In this document: one piece after another, positions 52,806 through 60,859 of the stretch | Layout: each line of letters opens with the position of its first letter | Numbering within the stretch: the stretch's first letter is position 1 | Origin: JAKJEP01 sp964580995 | GTDB lineage: Bacteria; Planctomycetota; Phycisphaerae; Sedimentisphaerales; SM23-30 | Direction of reading: 5' to 3' | Length of the DNA stretch: 64,000 nt | NCBI GenBank assembly: GCA_964580995.1 | Contig: CAZOMV010000016.1 | Coordinates: 1-64,000, forward strand | Position numbers and translations under genes: made by a program | The notes under the pieces: generated by a model | What the model saw: only the letters and a program-made list of their open reading frames with translations | What the model was told of the DNA's origin: nothing | Databases searched by the model: none

Positions 52806-53099
52806 TTACTTCTTTTCCACAATCGCTAAGATTTCACTTTCCCGTAGAATCACAAACTTTTCCCCGTCGATTTCCACTTCGCTGCCGGCATATTTGCCGT
52901 AGTACACGACATCCCCTTTTTTCACGCACATAGCGCCGCGCTCGCCGCTATCCAGCATCTTTCCGGGACCGGTGGCTTCGACGGTACCCCGCTGGGGTTT
53001 TTCCTTGGCCGAATCCGGCAACACGATCCCGCCGGCGGTTTTTTCTTCTGCACTACCCTGTTTCACCAACACTCTGTCATCTAACGGTTTGATCTTCAT
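52806..53099 (-). CDS. groES: Co-chaperonin GroES
   Basis: This encodes 97 residues, the usual size. It starts with IKPLDDRVLVKQ and has KTAGGIVLPDSAKEKPQRG (the mobile loop is within the preceding region), then GDVVYYGKYAGSEVEIDGEKFVILRESEILA. It caps the GroEL ring. GGAG precedes ATG 53099. It sits between two groEL genes, 80 bases after the first. Confidence 0.95.
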   Translation of the reverse strand: MKIKPLDDRVLVKQGSAEEKTAGGIVLPDSAKEKPQRGTVEATGPGKMLDSGERGAMCVKKGDVVYYGKYAGSEVEIDGEKFVILRESEILAIVEKK

Positions 53100-53179
53100 A
53101 TTGTAAACTCCATTTACTTTTGTATTCTTCTATCTATTTCTTAATGATATTTACACAATTCACGCTTTACTGCGTACGA

Positions 53180-54850
53180 TTACATCATGTCCATGCCGCC
53201 CATGCCACCCATCCCGCCGCCCATACCGCCCATACCGCCCATACCGGGAGCGCCGCCGGCAGGTTTCGCTTCGTCTTTTTCGGTAATCACGGCATCCGTG
53301 GTCAACAGCAATCCTGCTACACTGGCGGCATTCTGCAAGGCGGTGCGAACCACTTTGGCAGGATCGATAATTCCGGCTTTGGCCAAATCTTCATAGATCA
53401 TTTTGTCGGCGTTAAATCCGAACGCATCTTTCCCTTTGCTTACCTTATGCACCACGACGTTGCCTTCTTCTCCAGCGTTATCGGCGATATGCCACATGGG
53501 CATCTTCAAGGCATCATACACAATCTGGGCGCCGGTCTTTTCGTCGCCTTTCAGCTTCAGCGCGGGAATCGCTTCCCGACAACGCAGCAAAGCCACCCCC
53601 CCGCCGGGGACCACACCTTCCTCAATCGCCGCCCGGGTTGCATGCAAGGCATCTTCCACACGGGCTTTGATTTCTTTCATCTCTACTTCGCTGGCAGCCC
53701 CAACATTGATCTGAGCCACGCCGCCGGCCAGTTTGGCCAGACGTTCCTGCAATTTTTCCCGGTCGTAATCACTGGTTGTAGTTTCAATCTCGCGGCGAAT
53801 CTGCTCAATGCGGCCTTTGATGGCGGCACTCTTGCCGGAACCTTCGATGATCGTGGTGTTATCATTATCGATCGTTACTTTTACGGCAGTTCCCAGGTCT
53901 TTGACGGTGATGGTGTCCAGCTCAATGCCCAGGTCTTTAAAGATGGGCTTGCCGCCGGTTAGAATCGCTATGTCTTCCATCATGGCCTTGCGGCGGTCGC
54001 CATATCCCGGCGCCTTCACCGCGGCTACATTCAAAATACCGCGGAGTTTATTGACTACCAGAGTTGCCAACGCTTCTCCCTCGACATCCTCGGCGATAAT
54101 CAACAGAGGCCGCTTGCTTTTGGCCAGTTCTTCCAGCAGAGGAATCATTTTCTGTGCCGATGAGATTTTATCTTCATGTATCAGGATTAATGGCCTGTCC
54201 AGTTCGCAGATCATGCTTTCCTGATTGGTGATAAAATTGGGGGAGAGATAGCCCCGATCGAACTGCATCCCTTCCACTATCTTGACAAAGGTTTCCATAG
54301 TCCGGCTTTCCTCGATGGTGATTACACCATCCTTACCGACCTTGTCAAAGGCATCCGCCATGGTTTTGCCTATTTCATGATCATTATTAGCACTGATAGC
54401 GGCGATATTAATGATATCCGCCTTATTTGTGATATTCACCGGCGTACTCATTTCGGACAGTTTCCCCACCACCACCTGCACGGCGGCCTTGATGCCGCGA
54501 TTCAGGGCCATGGCATCGGCGCCGGCGGCAATGTTCCGAAAGGATTCTTTGAAGATCGCTTCGGTCAAAACGGTGGCGGTGGTAGTGCCGTCTCCGGCGA
54601 TACTGCTGGTCTTGCTGGCGGCTTCTTTCACCAGTTTGGCACCGAGGTTCTCGACTTTATCTTTCAGTTCGATTTCCTCGGCCACAGTCACACCGTCTTT
54701 GGTAACGGTCGGCCCGCCCCAGCCTTTATCCAGAACCACATTCCTTCCGCGTGGCCCGAGAGTGCTTTTCACCGCTGCTGCCAGCTTACTCACACCTTCC
54801 AGCAGAGACTTGCGAGCATCACTCTCAAAAGCCAGATTTTTTACTGCCAT
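53180..54850 (-). CDS. groEL: Chaperonin GroEL, first copy with Gly-Gly-Met tail
   Basis: This encodes 556 residues. It carries GPRGRNVVLDKGWG, GDGTTTATVLTEAI, and EEGVVPGGGVALLR. It ends with the classical Gly-Gly-Met tail (several GGM repeats). AAGGAG lies before ATG 54850. It is the first gene of the minus-strand chaperone operon. Three palindromic operator candidates lie 212-307 bases upstream, between it and clpB. Confidence 0.95.
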   Translation of the reverse strand: MAVKNLAFESDARKSLLEGVSKLAAAVKSTLGPRGRNVVLDKGWGGPTVTKDGVTVAEEIELKDKVENLGAKLVKEAASKTSSIAGDGTTTATVLTEAIFKESFRNIAAGADAMALNRGIKAAVQVVVGKLSEMSTPVNITNKADIINIAAISANNDHEIGKTMADAFDKVGKDGVITIEESRTMETFVKIVEGMQFDRGYLSPNFITNQESMICELDRPLILIHEDKISSAQKMIPLLEELAKSKRPLLIIAEDVEGEALATLVVNKLRGILNVAAVKAPGYGDRRKAMMEDIAILTGGKPIFKDLGIELDTITVKDLGTAVKVTIDNDNTTIIEGSGKSAAIKGRIEQIRREIETTTSDYDREKLQERLAKLAGGVAQINVGAASEVEMKEIKARVEDALHATRAAIEEGVVPGGGVALLRCREAIPALKLKGDEKTGAQIVYDALKMPMWHIADNAGEEGNVVVHKVSKGKDAFGFNADKMIYEDLAKAGIIDPAKVVRTALQNAASVAGLLLTTDAVITEKDEAKPAGGAPGMGGMGGMGGGMGGMGGMDMM

Positions 54851-55061
54851 ATCGTGTCTCCTTACTCATGTACTATCTAGGTTTCCTGGTTAGTTCGTAT
54901 CAGATTCCTGATTTTAAACAGAACTTTTCCTTACTTTAACTGAATTAGCAAAGATAATGCCAAATCCGGCATTTCTCGAAACCATATAATTTAACTTATT
55001 ATATAACAAATAGATACACAATTTTAAATATTTTCTAGGACTTGCTTTTCCCACAAGGTCA

Positions 55062-55157
55062 CTGCCACTGTGGCAAGTCTTATCTAGCGGCAATGCCAAC
55101 CTGACAGGTTTCATTTAAAGTTGGGCAGCACCTAAAATCGCACTGCCAAATTGACAG
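55062..55157. promoter_or_regulatory. Three CTGYCA-N3-TGRCAG palindromes between groEL and clpB
   Basis: Copies are at 55062-55076 (CTGCCA-CTG-TGGCAA), 55093-55107 (ATGCCA-ACC-TGACAG) and 55143-55157 (CTGCCA-AAT-TGACAG). They share a six-base half-site and a three-base spacer, with one or two end mismatches. Both flanking operons encode heat-shock chaperones. I see no CIRCE element (TTAGCACTC-N9-GAGTGCTAA) here, so these are candidate sites for a different heat-shock regulator. Confidence 0.65.
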
Positions 55158-55316
55158 GATTTTTTGTGTAAAAAATCCGGGCTACAAAATCGAAAACAAC
55201 TATATGTATTTTATTTGCAGATATTTATAAATACACAGCTTTTCTGGCATACTATTTGCGATATATAATTGGACTAATGGTTTGACATAGAACTCTGCTA
55301 ATTGGAGTAAAAAATA

Positions 55317-57911
55317 ATGAGATTTGATAAATTTACGGTTAAGGCACAGCAGGCAATCGCAACTGCCCAGGAAATCGCTGCTAACAGCAATCATGGGATG
55401 CTGACGCCGCTACATTTGCTGGGGGGGCTTTTGAGTGAGAGGGAAGGCAATGTGGCGGCAGGGATACTGGAAAAGGCGGGGGGAAATGCCCAGCGAATCC
55501 GGTCGATAGTCGAAAGTGAGATGAATCGCCTGCCGAAAGTACATGGGTCTGAACAGATTAATGCCGATCAGTCGCTAAATCGAGTAATGATCCAGGCTAA
55601 CAAAGAAGCGGATATACTCAAAGATACCTATATCAGTACGGAACATTTGCTGCTGGCGTTGTTGGAGGTGGAGAGCACGGCCAAGGAAATTCTGACGGTA
55701 AATGCGGTTAAGCGAGAAGATATATTAAGCGCGCTGAAAGAAATCCGGGGTGGCCAGCGGGTGATGGATCAGAATCCGGAGGATAAATACCAGGCCTTGG
55801 AACGATTTGGGATTGATCTGATCGAGTTGGCGCGTAAGGGCAAGCTGGATCCGGTGATCGGACGGGATGATGAGATTCGCCGGTGCATGCAGGTGCTCAG
55901 CCGCCGGACAAAAAACAATCCGGTATTGATTGGCGAGCCGGGCGTGGGGAAAACCGCCATTGTGGAAGGATTGGCGCAACGTATTGTCAATGGAGATGTT
56001 CCGACGGGTTTGAAAGATAAGAAGGTGATCGGGCTGGATATGGGGGCGCTGATCGCCGGGGCGAAATATCGTGGGGAATTTGAAGACCGGCTGAAGGCGG
56101 TTCTCAAGGAAGTAACAGAGGCAGAAGGGCAGATCATCCTGTTTATTGATGAATTGCACCTGGTGGTCGGAGCCGGCAAGGCGGAAGGGGCGGTAGATGC
56201 GGGCAATCTGTTGAAGCCGGCACTGGCACGTGGGCAGTTGCGCTGTATCGGGGCAACAACGCTGGATGAATATCGCAAATACATCGAAAAAGACGCGGCC
56301 CTGGAGCGGCGGTTTCAGCCGATCCTGGTTAGCCAACCCTCTGTGGAAGATACAATTGCGATTCTGCGTGGGTTGAAACATCGTTACGATACGCATCATG
56401 GGGTACGGATTACCGATGGGGCGCTGGTGGCGGCGGCGACGCTGAGTAACCGATATATTGCGGACCGGTTTCTGCCGGATAAGGCGATTGACCTGATCGA
56501 TGAGGCGGCGTCGAAATTGCGGATTGAAAACGATTCGCTGCCAAGCGAGCTGGATGAGCTGCGGCGTAAGATTATGCAGTTGCAGATTGAACGGGAGGCG
56601 TTGAAAAAGGAGACGGATGAGGGGTCGAAAAACCGGCTGGCCAGGCTGGAAGAGCAGTTGGCCAATATGCAGGAAGAGGACCGGGCGTTGACCAGCCGCT
56701 GGGAGGCGGAAACCGGTGTGCTGAAAGAGATTAAGTCTTTGCAGGAGCAGCTCGATGCGGCCCAGACGGAGTTTGAAGAGGCGCAGCGGCGTGGGGACCT
56801 GGAGGCTGCGGCCCGGCTGCGGTACGGGACGATGGAGGAATTACGTAAGAAGTTGAAGGAAAAGCAGCTACAGGCGGAAACCAAGTCCAATGGGGATAGT
56901 CTGGTCAAGGAGGAAGTGACGGATACAGAGATCGCAGAGATCGTGGCCAAATGGACGGGGATCCCGGTATCGAAGCTGCTGACGGGTGAGAAGGAAAAAC
57001 TGCTATTGATGGAAAGTGCTATCAAGAAACGAGTTGTGGGACAGGATGAGGCGGTTTCGGCGGTGAGTGATGCGATCCGGCGGGCGCGGGCGGGATTGGG
57101 CGATCCGAACCGGCCGATCGGCAGTTTTATTTTTCTGGGACCGACGGGGGTGGGGAAAACGGAGCTGTCGAAGGCGCTGGCGGAGTTTTTGTTTGATGAT
57201 GAAAATTCGATGGTACGTATTGATATGAGTGAGTTTATGGAACAACACAGCGTGGCGCGGCTGATCGGGGCGCCGCCGGGGTATGTGGGGTACGAGGAGG
57301 GCGGGCGGCTGACGGAGGCGATCCGGCGGCGACCGTATGCGGTGATCCTGCTGGACGAGATTGAAAAGGCCCATCGGGATGTATTCAATGTATTGCTGCA
57401 AATTCTTGATGACGGGCGACTTACGGACGGGCACGGGCGGACGGTCGATTTTAAAAACACCGTAATTATCATGACCAGTAATATTGCCAGTACCCAGATT
57501 CAGAGGCTGACGGAGGAGGAAGGGGCGGACTGGGAGGTTGAGGCGCACGTTAAAGAGGCTCTGAAACAGCACTTCCGACCGGAGTTTTTGAACCGTGTGG
57601 ATGAGACGATTGTGTTCCATCCGCTGGGGAGAGAGCAGTTGCGGGCGATTATCGATATCCAGTTGGGATATTTAGCTAAACGGTTGCGGGATCGGCAGAT
57701 AGAGCTTGAAGTTACGGATGCGGCCAAGGATTTGCTGATGGAAGAGGGGTACGACAGTTCCTTTGGTGCCCGGCCGCTGAAGCGGACGATTCAGCAGAAG
57801 TTGGAGAACCCGCTGGCGCAAAAGATGCTGGCAGGGGAATTTAGCGATGGTGATGGTATTCGCATCGATGCCAGTCAGCATGCGTTCCAATTTGAGAAGG
57901 CAAACCAATAA
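55317..57911 (+). CDS. clpB: ATP-dependent chaperone ClpB
   Basis: This encodes 864 residues, full ClpB length. The N-terminal repeats cover about 1-145. The first AAA module has Walker A GEPGVGKT (206-213) and Walker B ILFIDELH. The middle coiled-coil domain (about 410-540) with its EREALKKETDEG and AAARLRYGTMEEL stretches distinguishes ClpB from ClpA/C. The second AAA module has GPTGVGKT and VILLDEIEKAH. ClpB pulls proteins out of aggregates together with DnaK. GGAG lies upstream of ATG 55317. It diverges from groEL across the palindrome-bearing region. Confidence 0.95.
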   Translation: MRFDKFTVKAQQAIATAQEIAANSNHGMLTPLHLLGGLLSEREGNVAAGILEKAGGNAQRIRSIVESEMNRLPKVHGSEQINADQSLNRVMIQANKEADILKDTYISTEHLLLALLEVESTAKEILTVNAVKREDILSALKEIRGGQRVMDQNPEDKYQALERFGIDLIELARKGKLDPVIGRDDEIRRCMQVLSRRTKNNPVLIGEPGVGKTAIVEGLAQRIVNGDVPTGLKDKKVIGLDMGALIAGAKYRGEFEDRLKAVLKEVTEAEGQIILFIDELHLVVGAGKAEGAVDAGNLLKPALARGQLRCIGATTLDEYRKYIEKDAALERRFQPILVSQPSVEDTIAILRGLKHRYDTHHGVRITDGALVAAATLSNRYIADRFLPDKAIDLIDEAASKLRIENDSLPSELDELRRKIMQLQIEREALKKETDEGSKNRLARLEEQLANMQEEDRALTSRWEAETGVLKEIKSLQEQLDAAQTEFEEAQRRGDLEAAARLRYGTMEELRKKLKEKQLQAETKSNGDSLVKEEVTDTEIAEIVAKWTGIPVSKLLTGEKEKLLLMESAIKKRVVGQDEAVSAVSDAIRRARAGLGDPNRPIGSFIFLGPTGVGKTELSKALAEFLFDDENSMVRIDMSEFMEQHSVARLIGAPPGYVGYEEGGRLTEAIRRRPYAVILLDEIEKAHRDVFNVLLQILDDGRLTDGHGRTVDFKNTVIIMTSNIASTQIQRLTEEEGADWEVEAHVKEALKQHFRPEFLNRVDETIVFHPLGREQLRAIIDIQLGYLAKRLRDRQIELEVTDAAKDLLMEEGYDSSFGARPLKRTIQQKLENPLAQKMLAGEFSDGDGIRIDASQHAFQFEKANQ

Positions 57912-57964
57912 TACTGCCAAACGTGGTGATAAAACCGCGGGGGCCGGCAGGTAAAACTAAGGAC

Positions 57965-58045
57965 TGTAAGTCGTTATTTCAGGTTTCTGAAAACGATTGT
58001 AAGTCCTTATTTTTTTGGTGGGGAAATTGCTGTAAGTGCTTATTT
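57965..58045 (+). repeat. Three TGTAAGT-N2-TTATTT repeats at exact 33-base spacing
   Basis: TGTAAGTCGTTATTT (57965), TGTAAGTCCTTATTT (57998) and TGTAAGTGCTTATTT (58031) begin exactly 33 bases apart, but the 18 bases between conserved blocks differ. That pattern looks like phased binding sites, since 33 bases is about three helical turns, more than a simple tandem duplication. It lies 54 bases past the clpB stop codon. Confidence 0.7.
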
Positions 58046-58150
58046 TACGTTGTTTTGTATGGTCCGATAATAAAGTAGGGATTATAACGGTTGTAACGGT
58101 TTGGTAAGATTTTGAGTAAAATGGATAAGAAATTTGGTAATTTGTAACGG

Positions 58151-58387
58151 TTAAGTTGAGTTGGTAAATGTTGAAGAAAGGCAGGCAAGCCTGCACCACT
58201 CTCGCCGCGATCATTTTACGCTATAGACGCTCCCGCTGGTCGCTTCATAGTTATTTAAGTACATATGCCATAAAATATTATCGTATTTTTTGATTGAGGC
58301 TGGGTAGTGGCTGATAGTTAAGATGGGGTGTTTAGGCAAATTTGGTAAATGTTGAACAAAGTATAGCAAAATATGAATAAAGTGATG
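58151..58387 (+). repeat. Dispersed AT-rich repeat, copies 2 and 3, with palindromic repeat between
   Basis: 58151-58180 and 58343-58387 match parts of the minus-strand element at 20214-20270 (core TTGGTAAATGTTGAA, then AAAGTATAGCAAAATATGAA). Between them, 58181-58245 is a copy of the palindromic family at 19204-19265 (GGCAGGC-AA-GCCTGC, TCTCGCCGCG, AGACGCTCCCGCTGG). The pairing of the same two repeat families in both intergenic regions is notable. Confidence 0.7.
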
Positions 58388-58522
58388 TAAAACAAGAGGA
58401 GAACCTGAGTAAAACATAGGTAAAAGTGAATGGTATTGGCACGTGACATATTGGTTGGGGCGGGAATTTGCGAAGCGTAAGTTTGCCCGGATTGTCCAAA
58501 TTAACAATGATAAGTTGGCAGG

Positions 58523-58569
58523 CACGGACTTACACGGACCAACACGGACTGGCACGGACGGTCACGGAC
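58523..58569 (+). repeat. Five CACGGAC units at exact 10-base period
   Basis: CACGGAC begins at 58523, 58533, 58543, 58553 and 58563, each followed by a variable trinucleotide. The ten-base spacing is close to one helical turn. A related minus-strand array (GGCACG units, 9-11 bases apart) is at 19854-19889. Confidence 0.85.
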
Positions 58570-58689
58570 AAGGAGGGGGAACAAGAGAGTATGAAAGTTG
58601 GAAGGTGTAAAAGGGGAATAGAAAGAAGAAGACTGGCACACCGCCTCGTGGTCGGAAGGCTGGGCGGTTGGTCGGGAGAATCTTTCCAG

Positions 58690-58997
58690 CTCGGAGAGCA
58701 TGGAACACCGGTTTCCCCCCGTGGGGCCAAAGGCCCATTTTACGACGCGGGCGTAAATGGAATATGACGTTCCCGACGGTCACTTCATCAGGGGCGAGAA
58801 AGGGGGTTCGGGAAGACACAGGCGGGAAGCAGGGGTTACGTGGCTGGCGCGGGATGGAGGGGCCGCCGGGAGGGGGATGGATATCCGGGGAAGGGAGATT
58901 ATTCCGGATCGAGCGTATGGGACGCAGATTCCCACATGATGCTGTCGATGGGCGATTCAATATGGGGGAGATGGTTATTGAGCCGCAGAATTTTTGT
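58690..58997. other. Non-coding, G-rich DNA with a diverged palindromic repeat
   Basis: Frames here are repeat-like and not convincing as genes. CGTGGGGCCAAAGGCCCA and GACGTTCCCGACGGTCAC (about 58720-58790) resemble the palindromic family at 19204 and 58181. The plus strand is rich in GGG. Confidence 0.5.
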
Positions 58998-59447
58998 TTA
59001 GATGGAGTAGTTGGGGGTGGATTGGCGATGGAGAGTATTTTCGCGATCGACGAGTTCCTGAAAGGTGACGGCATCGTACACTTTTTCCACGGCTTCCTTG
59101 GCCTGGTTCCAGAGGTGGATCAGCGAGCATTTGTCTTTTAGCGGGCAGCAGGTGCTCTCTTTGTCGCCGGTACAGCGGACGGGGTCCATCGGGCCTTCAA
59201 TCAGACGGATGATCCTGCCGACGGTAATATCCTTCGGATCGGTGGTGAGAAAATATCCTCCCTGGACGCCGCGGCGGGAGTCCACCAGCCCGGTCGGTTT
59301 GAGTTCGTTGAGGATAATCTCCAGAAACCGCTGGGGGATGGCCTGGCTAGCCGCTATTTCACCGGCGGGAATGGCGCCCTGACCGAATCGTTTGGATAGC
59401 TCCAAAACCGCTCGAACCGCATATTGACACTTTTGCGAGAGATTCAA
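58998..59447 (-). CDS. Rrf2-family transcriptional regulator
   Basis: This encodes 149 residues. The winged helix (about 1-65) has the family opening MNLSQKCQYAVRAVLELS and the wing GLVDSRRGVQGGYFL. The middle holds Cys92, Cys100, Cys101 and Cys107, close to the three-cysteine pattern by which IscR and NsrR hold an Fe-S cluster, though the spacing differs. CymR, another relative, controls cysteine genes in Bacillus without a cluster. It diverges from the sulfur-assimilation operon starting at 59654, so it is the likely regulator of that operon and itself. Confidence 0.9.
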   Translation of the reverse strand: MNLSQKCQYAVRAVLELSKRFGQGAIPAGEIAASQAIPQRFLEIILNELKPTGLVDSRRGVQGGYFLTTDPKDITVGRIIRLIEGPMDPVRCTGDKESTCCPLKDKCSLIHLWNQAKEAVEKVYDAVTFQELVDRENTLHRQSTPNYSI

Positions 59448-59517
59448 AATTTCACCTCAGAAGATAACTTTCACTTTTTAGATTATAACTAAAAAATTTA
59501 TATATTCAATCGCTTTT

Positions 59518-59546
59518 TATAGAAAAAATTTAATCATATTTCTATA
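59518..59546. promoter_or_regulatory. Candidate Rrf2 operator, inverted repeat
   Basis: TATAGAAA at 59518-59525 and TTTCTATA at 59539-59546 are exact inverted repeats with 13 bases between. They lie in the AT-rich intergenic region between the Rrf2 gene and the sulfur operon, 71 bases from the Rrf2 start. They are AT-rich, so chance cannot be excluded. Confidence 0.45.
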
Positions 59547-59598
59547 ACTATATAAATATCAATATATTAAAAAATATAACAAAATATCATGATTTTAG

Positions 59599-59626
59599 TT
59601 GAATATCTGCGAATCTAATGTACAAT
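59599..59626 (+). promoter_or_regulatory. Predicted promoter of the sulfur operon
   Basis: TTGAAT (59599-59604) and TACAAT (59621-59626) are 16 bases apart. Transcription would start near 59633, about 20 bases before the 40-codon leader ORF. Confidence 0.5.
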
Positions 59627-59653
59627 TAACCCATGTTATTAATGAGGTATTGA

Positions 59654-59776
59654 ATGAAGATTGCTGTTGAAAAATTTATTAAACATGTCCGGCTTGCTGC
59701 CAATGGCCTATTGGAGCGGCTGGCGATCCGCAAATTGAAACTGCGGCGAAATCCGAGCATTCCGGTTATGTGTTGA
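59654..59776 (+). CDS. 40-residue ORF at the head of the sulfur operon, ending Met-Cys
   Basis: GAGGTATTGA precedes ATG 59654. The product is basic (KLKLRRNPS near the end) and ends VMC followed by TGA. It is too short for a known enzyme and lies between the predicted promoter and the DUF3034 gene, 97 bases ahead. A leader peptide whose translation reports cysteine or methionine supply is possible because the last sense codons are ATG TGT. Translation and function are inferred only. Confidence 0.5.
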   Translation: MKIAVEKFIKHVRLAANGLLERLAIRKLKLRRNPSIPVMC

Positions 59777-59873
59777 CGGGGTGTTTCTCTCAGTTCCAAA
59801 GTGACCGATAGTTTTTAGTTCATGAATTTGAATTTGATGGAGAAACTCTGTCTGCAAGAAAGGATGAATCATT

Positions 59874-60806
59874 ATGAATACTCGAATTTCAAGCGTTTTG
59901 ATACTGATCTTGTTTACTGTGACCGGCTATGCTCAGGAGGCAACGGAGAAGGCAGCCGAAGCCCCAGCTGCGCCGCCGTTGCCGTTCCATACGATTGAAG
60001 GTTACGGCGGCGGGGCGATAACGCCGATGGCGTATCTGGTGAATCCCGGCCCGAAGGATGCGATTTTCGGCGATCCGGCGACGGCGTTTTCGTATGTGAA
60101 CCTGGGCCACAAGAATTTACAGGCCTTTACGGTCACGGAGACGCTATTCCAACGGATTGAGCTGGGGTATGGGCTGGACCGGCTGGGGTTGGGGACGCTG
60201 CCCAATGATATTGAAGATGCGACGACGGTCGATATTAATCGTGATCAGGTCTATCTGCATAATTTTAATCTGCGTGGTCTGCTGCTGGAGGAAAACAGTT
60301 TCGATACTTCTTTCCTGCCGGCTTTGACGACGGGAGCTCATTTCAAGATTAACGAAGGGGTGGATGACATCAATGACATTCTGGACGGGGCGCTGGAATC
60401 CATCGGTTATGAGCACGATTACGGTGTTGATTATACTCTTACCGCCAGCAAGATGATTCCGAATGTCTTTTCCCGGCCGCTAATTCTTTCGGCGGGCCTG
60501 CGGAATAGCGAGGCGGCCCAACTGGGCCTCCTGGGATTCGGAGATGACCGCACCACGACCTTGGAAGGCAACGCGGCGTATCTGCCGACCGACTGGCTGC
60601 TGGTGGCGTATGAGTTCCGGCAGAAGGCCAATCCCTACGACAAGATACCCGGTCTGGTGGATGAGGAAAACAACTGGCATGCGGTGGATGTAAGCTGGAT
60701 TGCCAATGCCCATACTACGGTGGTGGCCGGGTGGGGTGCGTTTGGGAATCTGGCCAATGCGAAGTCGAACGGCTCCTGGTGGCTGCAGCTCAAGTATGAA
60801 TTTTAA
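59874..60806 (+). CDS. DUF3034-family outer-membrane-type protein
   Basis: This encodes 310 residues with a signal peptide (1-20, ending YAQ). It opens EGYGGGAITPMAYLVNPG and continues HKNLQAFTVTETLFQRIELGYGLDRLGLGTLP, which I recognise as DUF3034. The C-terminus ends in Tyr-Glu-Phe after alternating strands, as in outer-membrane beta-barrels, so it may be a porin or uptake channel. AGAAAGGA precedes ATG 59874. It is first of the main sulfur genes and 53 bases before cysK, so it may import sulfur compounds. Confidence 0.75.
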   Translation: MNTRISSVLILILFTVTGYAQEATEKAAEAPAAPPLPFHTIEGYGGGAITPMAYLVNPGPKDAIFGDPATAFSYVNLGHKNLQAFTVTETLFQRIELGYGLDRLGLGTLPNDIEDATTVDINRDQVYLHNFNLRGLLLEENSFDTSFLPALTTGAHFKINEGVDDINDILDGALESIGYEHDYGVDYTLTASKMIPNVFSRPLILSAGLRNSEAAQLGLLGFGDDRTTTLEGNAAYLPTDWLLVAYEFRQKANPYDKIPGLVDEENNWHAVDVSWIANAHTTVVAGWGAFGNLANAKSNGSWWLQLKYEF

Positions 60807-60859
60807 GAGCTGGAGTTATGGGAATAGCAAAAGCAAAATTAACACAAAGGAAATGAATT

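Noticed and set aside
54851..55316. CIRCE heat-shock operator
   Set aside because: I looked for TTAGCACTC with its inverted partner upstream of groEL and clpB and did not find it.
57965..58569. CRISPR array
   Set aside because: Repeats are short, spacers are three or eighteen bases, and no cas genes are present.
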